Source of the DNA: Butyrivibrio sp. AC2005
Lineage (GTDB): Bacteria > Bacillota > Clostridia > Lachnospirales > Lachnospiraceae
Direction of reading: 5' to 3'
Assembly (NCBI RefSeq): GCF_000424145.1
Contig: NZ_AUJI01000012.1
Span: 85,035-149,034 of the forward strand
Length of the DNA: 64,000 bases
The position numbers and the translations under genes are program-made. Below the pieces are notes generated by a model, which was given only the letters and a program-made list of their open reading frames with translations, was not told where the DNA came from and did no database searches. Positions within the stretch are counted from its first letter, which is position 1. Each line of letters starts with the position of its first letter. Positions 17,474 through 27,447 of this stretch are shown piece by piece.

Positions 17474-18058
17474 ATGGCTGTAAATTTACAAAAAGGACAA
17501 AGAGTATCATTAGATAATTCAATGAAGATGGCACTTGTTGGATTAGGATGGGATACAAATAAGTACGATGGTGGTTTCGATTTTGACCTTGACGCTTCAG
17601 CGTTTTTACTTGGAGCGAATGGTAAGTGCTTGAGAGATGATGATTTTGTCTTCTATAACAATCTTAATGGAAGAAATGGTGCTGTTGTACACCAGGGCGA
17701 TAACCTTACTGGCGAGGGTGATGGAGATGATGAAGTAATTATCATAGATTTCACAAAAGTTCCCGATGAAATCCAGAAGATTGCAGTTTGCGTTACTATT
17801 CATGACGCTGTAGCTAGAAGACAGAACTTTGGACAGGTGTCTAATGCATATATCAGAGTAGCTAAAATTGCAAATGAATTCGATATGCAGGGAGAGGATC
17901 AGATCAGATTTGATTTGGAAGAAGAATTCTCAATAGAAACTGCGCTAGTAGTTTGCGAAATCTATAGACATAATGGCGAATGGAAGTTTAATGCTGTGGC
18001 ATCAGGTTACCAAGGTGGACTTGAGGCTTTAGTAAGAAACTATGGCTTAGATGCTTAA
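17474..18058 (+). CDS. terD: TerD-family protein, paralog 7 (most canonical)
   Basis: This 194-residue protein is the closest to textbook TerD. It has VNLQKGQRVSLDNSMKMALV, GLGWDTNKYDGGFDFDLDA, GDNLTGEGDGDDE, ARRQNFGQVSNAYIRVAKIA and the final NAVASGYQGGLEAL. AAAGGAGGTAATT gives it one of the strongest ribosome binding sites in the cluster. It is the last of the tandem TerD run, and a long hairpin follows it, so it may be made in excess. Confidence 0.95.
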   Translation: MAVNLQKGQRVSLDNSMKMALVGLGWDTNKYDGGFDFDLDASAFLLGANGKCLRDDDFVFYNNLNGRNGAVVHQGDNLTGEGDGDDEVIIIDFTKVPDEIQKIAVCVTIHDAVARRQNFGQVSNAYIRVAKIANEFDMQGEDQIRFDLEEEFSIETALVVCEIYRHNGEWKFNAVASGYQGGLEALVRNYGLDA

Positions 18059-18066
18059 ATAGGTAA

Positions 18067-18098
18067 GAATGGGAAAACCTGTTTGGGTTTTCCCATTC
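18067..18098 (+). terminator. 13-bp hairpin after the terD run
   Basis: GAATGGGAAAACC (18067-18079) and GGTTTTCCCATTC (18086-18098) pair perfectly. No T-run follows and the radical SAM gene starts 13 bp later, so it may only partly terminate or may protect the upstream mRNA, lowering expression of the downstream genes relative to terD. Confidence 0.6.
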
Positions 18099-18111
18099 AT
18101 AATATAAAAAG

Positions 18112-18729
18112 ATGAACGAATTACTGATTTCACATTATGTATTGAAAACGAAAGTTTTGGGGCCATATGAAAGAAGCGCAATTTGGGTAAGTGGATGCTG
18201 CTTTGATTGTGATGGCTGCATCGCAAAAGAAATGAATAATCAAGAAGCTACGAGAATTGATGTGACTTCTTTAGTAAAAGTGTTTACGGACGCAAATACT
18301 GAAGGCATAACGATAAGTGGCGGAGAGCCTTTTCTACAAGCCAGGGCATTGACAGGATTAGTACAGAATATTCGTAAGAATAGAGACTATGGAGTTATTG
18401 TTTATACAGGCTTTGATTATAAGGAATTACTACAAACAGATGACAAAGATAGAAAAGATTTTTTGAGAGAAATAGATATTCTGATTGATGGAAAATATAT
18501 AAAAGATAAAGATGATGGATTGCCATATAGGGGGTCATCAAATCAGAAAATTAGATTACTGACGAAACGTTATAAAGAGGAATACAACTCATATTACATG
18601 AGTGGAGATAAAAGGAATATAGAAATTAATGTAGAGCCTAATCATATTTATATGGTTGGGGTTCCATCTGAGTACGGATTAAAAACATGGCGAGAATTGA
18701 AAAAGAGGGCTGAGATTAATGGGCAATGA
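18112..18729 (+). CDS. NrdG-like radical SAM activating enzyme
   Basis: A 205-residue protein with the radical SAM cluster motif CxxxCxxC near residue 23 (SGCCFDCDGC) and SAM-binding elements including TISGGEPFLQ. Length and sequence resemble anaerobic ribonucleotide reductase-activating (NrdG-type) enzymes, but no NrdD or other glycyl-radical enzyme lies nearby. In this context it could modify a metabolite or a partner protein of the Ter system. The ribosome binding site is weak. Its end overlaps the next gene by 11 bases, so the two are coupled. Confidence 0.85.
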   Translation: MNELLISHYVLKTKVLGPYERSAIWVSGCCFDCDGCIAKEMNNQEATRIDVTSLVKVFTDANTEGITISGGEPFLQARALTGLVQNIRKNRDYGVIVYTGFDYKELLQTDDKDRKDFLREIDILIDGKYIKDKDDGLPYRGSSNQKIRLLTKRYKEEYNSYYMSGDKRNIEINVEPNHIYMVGVPSEYGLKTWRELKKRAEINGQ

Positions 18730-19849
18730 GTTTGAAATCTATAAGAAAGACTATATCAAGCTTAATCTGTATAAGGAAACAATAGAACAGAAGAAAGTTG
18801 AATTCAAATTGTTTCTTGAAATTGATAATGTTGAGAAAGATTTGTTTGATATACGAAATGGATCCAAGTACAGATTCAATAATTTTAATGTAACAGAAGA
18901 TGAAAATGATAATTACATTACATTTAGGCCTATCACAATAGGATGTTATTTGTATTTTAGGTTGATTTGTAAAGTACCGGTAAAGATTGACATTGTAAAA
19001 AATGGATCCTCAACAGTAGCTCAATCATATGAGATTCCTGTTGGTGAAACCAAAATTGAGTTTGAACCAAAGGGCTTGGACATGTGCTTAATGAAGTTGG
19101 ATATAAGCGCAGATAGTTCTCTTCAGGGGACGACTATTTCAAACACTCAGCAAGTAAATCAGAACACTGGAAGTTTTGGCGGAGGATTTGATATGCCAAC
19201 GCCATTTGAAGGGACAACTCCGCTGGGGAGTGGTACTGGGGCTGTTTCAGCACCTGTGAAAGATGAACCGACTGTATCAACCACTGCATTGCCAGGTTTT
19301 GATTTGGACTTTGCAGGCTCAGGCTTCCAGGCACCTCAAATTGAGCAACCGGAACCATCTCCGATTCATCCAACGTCAGTACCAGTACAAGCATCGAATG
19401 ATATTGCTTCAAATGAAGTTTTTAGGACATCAAACATTGAGGAAACGAGAGAAAAAGAACAGAGAATCGACCAACTAAATAGAAGCAATGATTCACTGCA
19501 GCAGAATATTGATGCTCTAAATGAATCAATTAGGCAACTTGAAGCAAAAAATCAACAGTTGGTAGATGGAAAAAAAGGCCTTGAGCAGCGATTAGCAAAA
19601 TTACAAGCCGAGTATGATAAAGACTATAGTAAGTATGAAGATGATCTAAAAGAAATAAGTGAAAAATATAATATTGATGCTGAAATTCTAAAGCTTTATG
19701 GAGGACAAGAGATTACTCCCATTGAAGAATTATTTGCGCGTACAGAGATGGATATTACAGCAATTGAAGAGCAGATAAAAATTTTTGTTGAAGCACAACA
19801 GAGAAAGACAACAGAGATTGAAGAAGAACTAAAGATTGGAAAGAAATGA
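18719..19849 (+). CDS. Ter-cluster coiled-coil protein with beta-rich N-terminus
   Basis: I do not recognise the family. The 376-residue protein has a beta-rich N-terminal domain (~1-140) rich in Phe/Tyr/Asn, then a low-complexity Gly/Pro/Thr/Ser linker (~145-240). A long coiled coil (~245-376) follows, rich in Glu/Gln/Lys/Leu with QLNRSNDSLQQNIDALNESI. The shape, a small globular head on a flexible tether and coiled coil, suggests a scaffold or adaptor. It overlaps the radical SAM gene, and the next gene is also mostly coiled coil. Confidence 0.7.
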   Translation: MGNEFEIYKKDYIKLNLYKETIEQKKVEFKLFLEIDNVEKDLFDIRNGSKYRFNNFNVTEDENDNYITFRPITIGCYLYFRLICKVPVKIDIVKNGSSTVAQSYEIPVGETKIEFEPKGLDMCLMKLDISADSSLQGTTISNTQQVNQNTGSFGGGFDMPTPFEGTTPLGSGTGAVSAPVKDEPTVSTTALPGFDLDFAGSGFQAPQIEQPEPSPIHPTSVPVQASNDIASNEVFRTSNIEETREKEQRIDQLNRSNDSLQQNIDALNESIRQLEAKNQQLVDGKKGLEQRLAKLQAEYDKDYSKYEDDLKEISEKYNIDAEILKLYGGQEITPIEELFARTEMDITAIEEQIKIFVEAQQRKTTEIEEELKIGKK

Positions 19850-19884
19850 GGCGGCTGGAACAGGCTAAAGGTAGATTGGTATAA

Positions 19885-21348
19885 ATGGATGAGATAAGAC
19901 GTCTTGAAAGACAGTTAAGGGAATTACAAAACGAACTGCGAAGGCAGAACAATGAAGCAGCTCAAATGCGGCAGAGATTGGCCCGAGAAAATCAAGAAAA
20001 GTTACGTGCATATGAGCGCGAAATGCGTACCAATCTTGATCAGCATGATAGGGATGTTCAAAGAGAATACGAAAGACTTCTGCGTGAATATCAAGAAAGT
20101 ATACGTGCTGAGGTTCAAGAACAGCAGCTTTTAATGGATGTTGAATATCAGAGACTGCTTGCAGACACGAAGGCAAAAGAGCAGGAACTACTTGAAAAGT
20201 CACGCCAGATGGAGGCTTTGGTAGCTGATTTAAAGCAGAATACTATAGAGAAGGATAATGCTAGTGCTCAAGAAGCAGAGAAATACATGACAGAGGCTGC
20301 TTTATCATATAAATCTGTAGAAAAAAAACCTCATGAAAAGTTTTTTCCAAAAAGAATTAAAACTTTTCATACTGCAATCTGTGAAGCTCGCACACTATAT
20401 AAAACAGGCTTAAATGAAGCCGCAATTGCTATTTCTATTTCTGCTAGATCAGGACTCAATAGGTTGGGATTTGAAATCGATGAGCAATACGAAGAGTGGG
20501 TTAGGTTTTATGAGGTCTTTAAAAGTAAAGTGGGGATTGTTCACTTACGTATAGTTGATGAGTTGGGAATATGGCAGTCATTTGCTTTAGCTACTGATAA
20601 AAAGAGTAATCAATTAAATGATGCTGAAAAAGACAAAGCGAGGAAGGAAATAAATTATTGGACAAGGGGTGTCTATGGAGAGCTTGTCGAAAAAGTGAAT
20701 CAGTACGGCAGAGAAATAGCTAAAGCCGAAAAAGAAGGAATAGATAAGTATCTGTGCATGGATGAAAGTATTTCTTTGGAAGAAATGCAGAACAATATTG
20801 ATGAATTAGACAAAATGGCTGAGCAGTTGGATCATCTATTTGCTGTATATAAAGAGCGTTATAGCATGTCATGTGAACGTGCTGATTGGGGTGAGGAAAT
20901 CATTGATTTTATGGTCGATGAGATAAATCTTGGATGGATTGAAGATGAAACTCACTTTAAAAATGTTGATTCAGAAACAAAGGAGAAATTGGATTATAGA
21001 GAGTACATGACCCTTCGGTATGGAGAAGCTTTTGACGCGGTTGACTCTAGGGAATGGCTGGAATTGGCATTTTATAATTCGATTGAGACTAAAATTTTAA
21101 TTTATCTTATCCCATATGAAAAGGGAGATCACGTAGAAAACAGGATTGTTGTATATGTTGATTACATTGGGGCAGAAAATGAGGATTATTCGAGACAGAT
21201 ATATGCTCATATATGCGAGGCGATAAAGCTTGAAGAAGATGATGGAATCATCAATTTTGCAACAGATGTAGAGCAGCTTACGAGTAATATGAACGCTACC
21301 CTGAGGGAAGCAGGAAAGTCAATAAAAAAGAAAATACAGCGTATTTGA
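19885..21348 (+). CDS. coiled-coil protein of the Ter cluster
   Basis: A 487-residue protein without a recognised family. Residues 1-125 form a strong Arg/Glu/Gln-rich coiled coil (RRLERQLRELQNELRRQNNE). A mixed globular part (~130-480) includes LYKTGLNEAAIAISISARSG and an acidic, Trp-containing C-terminal half. There is no signal peptide or membrane helix, so it is cytoplasmic. It sits between two other coiled-coil genes upstream of the AAA+ ATPase, and together they may form a filament or scaffold on which the ATPase acts (inference). Confidence 0.7.
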   Translation: MDEIRRLERQLRELQNELRRQNNEAAQMRQRLARENQEKLRAYEREMRTNLDQHDRDVQREYERLLREYQESIRAEVQEQQLLMDVEYQRLLADTKAKEQELLEKSRQMEALVADLKQNTIEKDNASAQEAEKYMTEAALSYKSVEKKPHEKFFPKRIKTFHTAICEARTLYKTGLNEAAIAISISARSGLNRLGFEIDEQYEEWVRFYEVFKSKVGIVHLRIVDELGIWQSFALATDKKSNQLNDAEKDKARKEINYWTRGVYGELVEKVNQYGREIAKAEKEGIDKYLCMDESISLEEMQNNIDELDKMAEQLDHLFAVYKERYSMSCERADWGEEIIDFMVDEINLGWIEDETHFKNVDSETKEKLDYREYMTLRYGEAFDAVDSREWLELAFYNSIETKILIYLIPYEKGDHVENRIVVYVDYIGAENEDYSRQIYAHICEAIKLEEDDGIINFATDVEQLTSNMNATLREAGKSIKKKIQRI

Positions 21349-21364
21349 TAATGGAGGTATTCTG

Positions 21365-22882
21365 ATGAGTGGTGAGGCTGGTGGATTAATACTTATTCCG
21401 TTGGTAGCGGCTGCAGCAGTTCCGATTTTGGGAATGGCTTTGGTTGGCGGAGCGGTTTATGCAGGTGCAAGAGCGGCTTCAAATGCTGCGAATCGTTATG
21501 AAGAAGAGCAGAGACGAAAACGTGAGGCTATAAGGCAAAGTGGCATAGGGGAGTCTATAGGCTCATTTAGGTCTTCAATTGCTAATAATATGAATGAGCA
21601 GCTTAGATTAAATACGGAAACATCTAGCCGGATGATGCAAGAAATAGAAAAGAATAGAAGGGCTATGATTGAACTGGCTCAAGCTAATGATCCAGAAAAA
21701 TTTCAGCAATATGTTGGACAGATACGTACATCTAGGCAGCAGCTTTCAAATGAATTATTCAACATACAGGATAATTATGTCAAAAATTATCAGTTAAAAA
21801 TTGTTGAGAGCATGGACAATGTAACTAGGACTATTGATAATCAATATGCTCAATTTCTGGGAGAGTTACAGCAATTCCAAAACGATCTTGTGGCAAAGAA
21901 AAATCGAGCTAGACAATTGGCTGACCAGTATATTGAAGAATCTAAGATTCTTATTGCTTCATTGGAAGATGACTATGAGGGACAGAAGTTTTCCGGAAGT
22001 CAGTTGCTTGAACTTCAAAGGCAGATAAATGATGCCATCGGGCAATATAATATCGAGAATTACGAGGGTGCTCTTGCTACTGCTAAAGATGCATCTATAG
22101 GGATATTGGAAGAAATCTATAAAGCTGACTGCAAAAAGCAGGAATGGGACAATTATTATAAACTGGCTTTAACTCTGTCAGCAGAATTATCAGCATATCT
22201 TGATGCTCAGGCAGTTGTGACAGAAGAAGCCAAAAAGCAGGCAGAGGCGCAGACAGGAAAGCCTTTGGAAGATGAAATTGTTGGAATAAAGATTTGTGAT
22301 TACACAGACAAAATGAAAGATGGTCAGAATCAATATGATTACCTGGTAAAAAAGACAGAGGAAATAAAAACTTTCTTGGAAAGTGATGACGCCAAAAATC
22401 TGACAACACAACAACTTAAGGAATATGTTGAGCTCCTTAATGGCAAGCTTTATCCTTCGGCTGTTCTGGCAATTTATAAAGCTGTTCTGAATATGAGTAA
22501 TGCCTTCTCAAGGCAGAATATTAGTGAAGAGATTATAGATTTCTTTGAGGATCATAATTTTACTTTCAAGGGCTATTCCTATGATGAAGATCAACATGAC
22601 GGAGCGCTTCACATTGGTCTGGAGAATGAAGGAACCGGTGAGGAGATAATAGTTACTCTGGCGCCTGAATTGATGGAAAACGGAGAAGTTCAGACAAGAG
22701 TGCAGATTGATCAGCTCTGTGGTGAAGAGGCTAATGAGGAAAGGAAGGCCTTTTACAGGACAAGTGTAGAAAACGTAGTTGTAAATAACACTCCTGGGGC
22801 TCAGATTAAGCTTGAGTGCAGGAAAGAAACCAGAAATAAGCTATCACAGAATACGGCTTTAAGAGATAAACTTAAGATTTGA
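21365..22882 (+). CDS. membrane-anchored coiled-coil protein of the Ter cluster
   Basis: A 505-residue protein starting with a hydrophobic Gly/Ala-rich helix (~6-36, GGLILIPLVAAAAVPILGMA) that should anchor it in, or associate it with, the membrane. Long helical and coiled-coil segments (~45-270) and a mixed alpha/beta C-terminus follow. The region ~405-470 (DGALHIGLENEGTGEEIIVT) is acidic. Family unknown. GGAGG lies eight bases before the start. It follows the 19885 gene by 16 bp and precedes the AAA+ gene by 14 bp: one operon. Confidence 0.7.
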   Translation: MSGEAGGLILIPLVAAAAVPILGMALVGGAVYAGARAASNAANRYEEEQRRKREAIRQSGIGESIGSFRSSIANNMNEQLRLNTETSSRMMQEIEKNRRAMIELAQANDPEKFQQYVGQIRTSRQQLSNELFNIQDNYVKNYQLKIVESMDNVTRTIDNQYAQFLGELQQFQNDLVAKKNRARQLADQYIEESKILIASLEDDYEGQKFSGSQLLELQRQINDAIGQYNIENYEGALATAKDASIGILEEIYKADCKKQEWDNYYKLALTLSAELSAYLDAQAVVTEEAKKQAEAQTGKPLEDEIVGIKICDYTDKMKDGQNQYDYLVKKTEEIKTFLESDDAKNLTTQQLKEYVELLNGKLYPSAVLAIYKAVLNMSNAFSRQNISEEIIDFFEDHNFTFKGYSYDEDQHDGALHIGLENEGTGEEIIVTLAPELMENGEVQTRVQIDQLCGEEANEERKAFYRTSVENVVVNNTPGAQIKLECRKETRNKLSQNTALRDKLKI

Positions 22883-22896
22883 TTGGAGAAAGTTAG

Positions 22897-25800
22897 ATGA
22901 GTTCGGTTTTGGAAAGACCTAAGCTGAATAAGATATTCCTGATTTATGGTCATTTGGATGATATGTTCATATCAAGGAATCTTCAGAAGAACAATTTCAG
23001 ACCATTTTTAAATGGCTATTTGAAGAACCTGGGATATGAACAGGTTGTCTTTTATTCAGGCGCAAAAAATGTTGGTAAGTTTGTTTTGGATGATGAAAGT
23101 GCCATTCTGGCAATTAATAAGAATAAGGGGCTTAGGAATACTTCGTCTACGACAGGAACGGAGCAGAAACCTGCGGAAAAAAAGAGAAGACGCATTTTGA
23201 ATCCCCGTGCTAGTGCAGTTGCCAAAGAACAGACAACTGTTACTGAACCAGAATATCCTCAGGAAACAGCAGCTCAGACAGAAACTAACGCTAATCAGGA
23301 AAATGCCAAGCTTACCTATAAGCAGCCAAAAATTACACCGGTTGAATTTCTTGATGATGCTAAAAAGATGATGGCAGATACTTCCCATAAGTCAGCCATA
23401 GTATTTACATTCTTCCAGGACTTTTTTACTGACCGATCTGCTCCATTACAGCCGTATCTAGAATTGGTTTCTCATCTTTGGGATGAGTACAGCCATGAGA
23501 CCAATGAGAATATTTGTATCTTTCTGGCGCCCCAGATGTCAAACTCAGACCTGAGTAAAATGTTTGACAATATGGAAAATGGTTTTGTTCTGAAGAACAG
23601 ATTCTTTAATGAGAATGGTACCATTAACAGAAAATCCACTATTGAAGTAGGTCTTCCTAATCTTGATGAATTGGGGTATATGCTGGAGTATCTGAGAATT
23701 ATTGGCGATGGCGGGAAAAAGCTGTCCTTTAAACAGGAAGATAAGAAAGAAATAACATCTTCTCTGATGTACCTGAGCAGAGAAGCGGACAAAGATGAAA
23801 ATCGTTCAGGATACCTTCATGCAATTTATAACAACATTGTTGATTACATGAAGAATTCTGAAGGACTGACAGTACCTTTTTCTGAAGATGATGTTAAGAA
23901 AATATACAGTCAGTACAAGAAAATAGACGAATCCGATCCTCTTGAAAAATTAAAAAATACAAAGGGGTGGGAAAGTGTTGCAACCAGAATAGAAGAGATA
24001 TTAAAAGACTATCGTATGAAGAAAGCTGCTGCTGAAGAAAAGAGCGGCAAAGTTAATAAGAATAAAGTTGATAAACCAGCCTGTGCCAATGAGAGAATAG
24101 ATTCCGAGACGGAAAACACTGGGTACAGATATCCTGTTCCACATTTTATTCTCAGAGGAAATCCAGGTGTGGGTAAAACTACAGTTGCAAGACTTATAGG
24201 CCAGATTTTCTATGACGAAGGTATCTTGATGAAAGGAAATACCATAGAAGCTAAGAGAGATGATCTGGTTGATCAGTATGTTGGCGGCACAGCGATTAAG
24301 ACCACTGAATGTGTAGAGCGTGCTCAGGAGGGGGTTTTGTTTATAGATGATGCTTACTCTCTTTTAGAAAAAGGGGACGAGCACAATTATCCTAAAGAGG
24401 CGATAGATACACTTGTTCCAATAATGACAAATCCTGATAAATACAGATTCTGTATGATTATGGCAGGTTATCCGGAGCCTATGGATGAACTACTGGAGAT
24501 GAATTCGGGACTTCGAAGCAGATTCAGCGCAGCTAATATACTGACTATAGAAGATTATAAGCCAGATCTGTTACAGGAAATATTTGTAAATAATTGCAGA
24601 AAGGACGGATATAGGTTCATAGGCGATGAAGAAGGTGAAACACCGTTGGATTTGGATCTGTTCTTTACAAATCTTTATAATCAGCGAAACAGAGCGGATT
24701 TTGGTAATGCCCGAGATATTGTAGCATTAGCAAAAGAGGTTAAGATGCAATGCTCATTAAGAGATGACATTTTAAAATGCATCATAGCTGAAGATTTTGG
24801 TGATTCACAGAAATATTTTGTTAAACGAGGCGTATCATCAATTGATGAGATTTATGAGCAGATTGATAATTACGTTGGAATGGGCTTCGTCAAGGATTTG
24901 TTTAAAAATATCAGATTTGAAGTCCTTGATACTATCGATAGTAAGAAACGTGGTATTAAGCCTGAAGAATATCCGGACCATTACATCTTTGCCGGAAATC
25001 CCGGAACAGGAAAGACTACTGTCGGCAAAATGATTGGTGAGTTCTACCATATGATGGAAGTGTTAGGAGGTGCAGAGACTTTATTTGTGGATGCTTCTGA
25101 CATAATTGGAAATCATGTTGGTGATTCTAAGAACAAGATTGTTGAGGTGATGCAAAAGGCCATTGATCATAATCAGGTTCTCTATATTGATGAAGCTTAT
25201 CAGATTTCAGAATCTGCTTATGGCAATGAAATTATAGGTGCAATGATGACCAAAATGACTGAGAATGCCAATGACTTCAAGGTTATTTTTGGTATGTATT
25301 CAAATAAAGTCGAAGAATTTCTCAAGATGAATGCAGGTCTTTCAAGAAGACTTAGAGTAGTGAACTTCCCGGATTATACGCCAGATCAACTCCTTGAGAT
25401 TTTTGACAGGACCATAAGGGCACAGGGATGTACAATCACTGATGAAGCCCACGACAGAGTACGTTTAATTCTGACGCACAAATATAACGTTCGAGGTGAA
25501 GATTTTGGCAACGCCGGAGAAGTTAAGAAGATGGTCATTGACATGAAGCGCCTGCGTCTTGAAAGAACATATTCTAGTAACAATCCGGAGATAAACAAAT
25601 ATGAATATACACTGGAAGATATTCCGGAAGATTTATTGGCAATGGTAGAAGATCAGGTTAATCCTAAGTCGTTGGAAGATATCATGGAAGAATTGAACCA
25701 GCAGATTGGAATGTCTGATTTGAAGGATATTATCATCCAAAAGCAGGAAGAGATAGTTTTTGCTCAAAAAAGTGGCGAAGGAACAGCCAATATCCGTCCG

Positions 25801-26511
25801 GGATATTATTTCTTTGTTGGAAATCCTGGAACGGGTAAATCAACTAGTGCAAAACTTTTTGCAGAATGCTTGCATCAGCTTGGAGTTGTAAAAACTAACA
25901 ATTTCCATTCATGTACAGCAAAGGACCTTATAGGCCAATATGTGGGAGAGACAGACAAGAAAACATATGCGCTTCTGCAAAAATCTATAAATAGTGTGCT
26001 GTTCATAGATGAAGCATACAGTCTTTCATATGCTGATAGTCATTCAGATACGAATTATAAAAAAGAGGCATTAGAGCAGATAATTGCATTTATGGATGAA
26101 CCGGATCATAGGAATAGATGTTGCATCATTTTGGCTGGATATGAAAAAGATATGCAGGGGCTGTATAAGTCAAATAGCGGAATGAGATCACGTATAGAAG
26201 AGGTACATTTCCGCGATTATACAGCAAAAGAAACGTTTGATATCTTTGCTCTTTTCTGTAGAAAGAATGGCTATACGATAACTGATGGGGTTGAGGATTA
26301 TTATGTTCCAATATTTGAAGAGCTAAAGAAGCTTGAGTATTTTTCTAATGGTCGTACTGCGCGAACCATATATGAGAAGACTACAGCAAAGCTCAAGAGA
26401 CGTGTTGTTCATTCAGAAAACATTAGTCCGGAAGAAACAAAGAAGATAATAACTGATGACCTATTAACACTTGATGAAGCCATTGCGGTTATTGGAGTAG
26501 ATGGAAAGTAG
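22897..26511 (+). CDS. triple AAA+ ATPase (CbbX/SpoVK-like)
   Basis: A 1204-residue protein with three AAA+ modules of the CbbX/SpoVK type in tandem. Walker A motifs are GNPGVGKT (~421), GNPGTGKT (~700) and GNPGTGKS (~973); Walker B motifs are LFIDDAYSL, LYIDEAYQI and LFIDEAYSL. Each module also has its own sensor and arginine-finger region (for example SGLRSRF). The first ~350 residues are a separate domain, starting KIFLIYGHLDDMF, with a basic, Gln/Glu-rich linker at ~75-150. Family members remodel protein complexes such as Rubisco. Three modules in one chain suggest a fixed-order hexamer-like ring. The target may be the coiled-coil proteins encoded just upstream. Confidence 0.9.
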   Translation: MSSVLERPKLNKIFLIYGHLDDMFISRNLQKNNFRPFLNGYLKNLGYEQVVFYSGAKNVGKFVLDDESAILAINKNKGLRNTSSTTGTEQKPAEKKRRRILNPRASAVAKEQTTVTEPEYPQETAAQTETNANQENAKLTYKQPKITPVEFLDDAKKMMADTSHKSAIVFTFFQDFFTDRSAPLQPYLELVSHLWDEYSHETNENICIFLAPQMSNSDLSKMFDNMENGFVLKNRFFNENGTINRKSTIEVGLPNLDELGYMLEYLRIIGDGGKKLSFKQEDKKEITSSLMYLSREADKDENRSGYLHAIYNNIVDYMKNSEGLTVPFSEDDVKKIYSQYKKIDESDPLEKLKNTKGWESVATRIEEILKDYRMKKAAAEEKSGKVNKNKVDKPACANERIDSETENTGYRYPVPHFILRGNPGVGKTTVARLIGQIFYDEGILMKGNTIEAKRDDLVDQYVGGTAIKTTECVERAQEGVLFIDDAYSLLEKGDEHNYPKEAIDTLVPIMTNPDKYRFCMIMAGYPEPMDELLEMNSGLRSRFSAANILTIEDYKPDLLQEIFVNNCRKDGYRFIGDEEGETPLDLDLFFTNLYNQRNRADFGNARDIVALAKEVKMQCSLRDDILKCIIAEDFGDSQKYFVKRGVSSIDEIYEQIDNYVGMGFVKDLFKNIRFEVLDTIDSKKRGIKPEEYPDHYIFAGNPGTGKTTVGKMIGEFYHMMEVLGGAETLFVDASDIIGNHVGDSKNKIVEVMQKAIDHNQVLYIDEAYQISESAYGNEIIGAMMTKMTENANDFKVIFGMYSNKVEEFLKMNAGLSRRLRVVNFPDYTPDQLLEIFDRTIRAQGCTITDEAHDRVRLILTHKYNVRGEDFGNAGEVKKMVIDMKRLRLERTYSSNNPEINKYEYTLEDIPEDLLAMVEDQVNPKSLEDIMEELNQQIGMSDLKDIIIQKQEEIVFAQKSGEGTANIRPGYYFFVGNPGTGKSTSAKLFAECLHQLGVVKTNNFHSCTAKDLIGQYVGETDKKTYALLQKSINSVLFIDEAYSLSYADSHSDTNYKKEALEQIIAFMDEPDHRNRCCIILAGYEKDMQGLYKSNSGMRSRIEEVHFRDYTAKETFDIFALFCRKNGYTITDGVEDYYVPIFEELKKLEYFSNGRTARTIYEKTTAKLKRRVVHSENISPEETKKIITDDLLTLDEAIAVIGVDGK

Positions 26512-26525
26512 GTTGAAAATCTAAT

Positions 26526-27434
26526 ATGAATACGGCTACCTTATACAATATTATTTATGGTATGGAACTTTTTAAACCCCGATTTCATACAACTGAGGCA
26601 TACAAGAAAGCGTCTTTGGCTGTTATAGAAAAATATGAAGAGGCTCATTCAAAGGAAGCAATCATTGGCCTAGTGGATTTTAACAAAATTACTACTGATT
26701 TGGATTCAGGTGATGTTGTTTTTTTTCCGGATGAGATTATAGAGATAGCTAGTTGCAATTATGATCAATGGAAGTTTTTACCGCCTGAATTATGCGATGG
26801 CTCAGAATGGACAGTAAAACAAGATTTGTACTGTTTGGCAATGGTATTGTATGCTTTCAGATACTCATCGCTACCATATGATGGACAGCAGGAATTAAAG
26901 GCATTTTCACAAGATACCAATCAAAGAAAAGAACTTTACAGAAAACTGCACTTTGTCTTTTCGAATAATGATAAAGATAATATGTTGGACAATTTGATTG
27001 GGGCATCTATAGTATCGGCATGGGATAATGATGGATTTCAGGTCATAAAAGAGCTTTTCTCTCTTGTTTTTGAAAAGAAAGAAGAAAGAGATGTTCGTCC
27101 TGATATACAAAGTTGGAAAAAGATGTTTTGTGACGGTGTCCATTCAGATGATACAACACTTAAACTTGCTAAGGATGGGGTGGAGATACACCTTATAGAT
27201 GGGCTTGAGATAAATAAAAAAGATCTTTTGCCAGGTGAAGATGAAACGAAAATTGGAAAAGTAGTAAGTAGTAATAAAGATAAAAATGTGCTTGCTTTGG
27301 GAAATACATCAGGTGAAAACTGGAGAGTTGATCTCCCAGATGGACAAAAGCTATCAGTAGCTCATCAGAGTGCAGCGCCTATTGTTAAAGGCGCTGTCAT
27401 AGACTTTGGATTTGGTAGATGGGAAATAATATAG
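26526..27434 (+). CDS. kinase-like protein lacking the N-lobe (pseudokinase)
   Basis: A 302-residue protein whose middle (~95-130, FLPPELCDGSEWTVKQDLYC) resembles the APE-to-DxWS part of the protein-kinase C-lobe. The ATP-binding N-lobe, catalytic loop and DFG are absent, so it should not phosphorylate. Its last ~70 residues (VLALGNTSGENWRVDLPDG...IDFGFGRWEII) match the C-terminal domain of the active-looking kinase encoded 13 bp downstream. It may be a regulator or dimer partner of that kinase. The ribosome binding site is weak. Confidence 0.65.
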   Translation: MNTATLYNIIYGMELFKPRFHTTEAYKKASLAVIEKYEEAHSKEAIIGLVDFNKITTDLDSGDVVFFPDEIIEIASCNYDQWKFLPPELCDGSEWTVKQDLYCLAMVLYAFRYSSLPYDGQQELKAFSQDTNQRKELYRKLHFVFSNNDKDNMLDNLIGASIVSAWDNDGFQVIKELFSLVFEKKEERDVRPDIQSWKKMFCDGVHSDDTTLKLAKDGVEIHLIDGLEINKKDLLPGEDETKIGKVVSSNKDKNVLALGNTSGENWRVDLPDGQKLSVAHQSAAPIVKGAVIDFGFGRWEII

Positions 27435-27447
27435 GAGAGGTGAAAAA

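Noticed and set aside
19134..20203. Minus-strand frames over the coiled-coil genes
   Set aside because: Periodic coiled-coil coding DNA produces open antisense frames; none has a start site or a sensible product.
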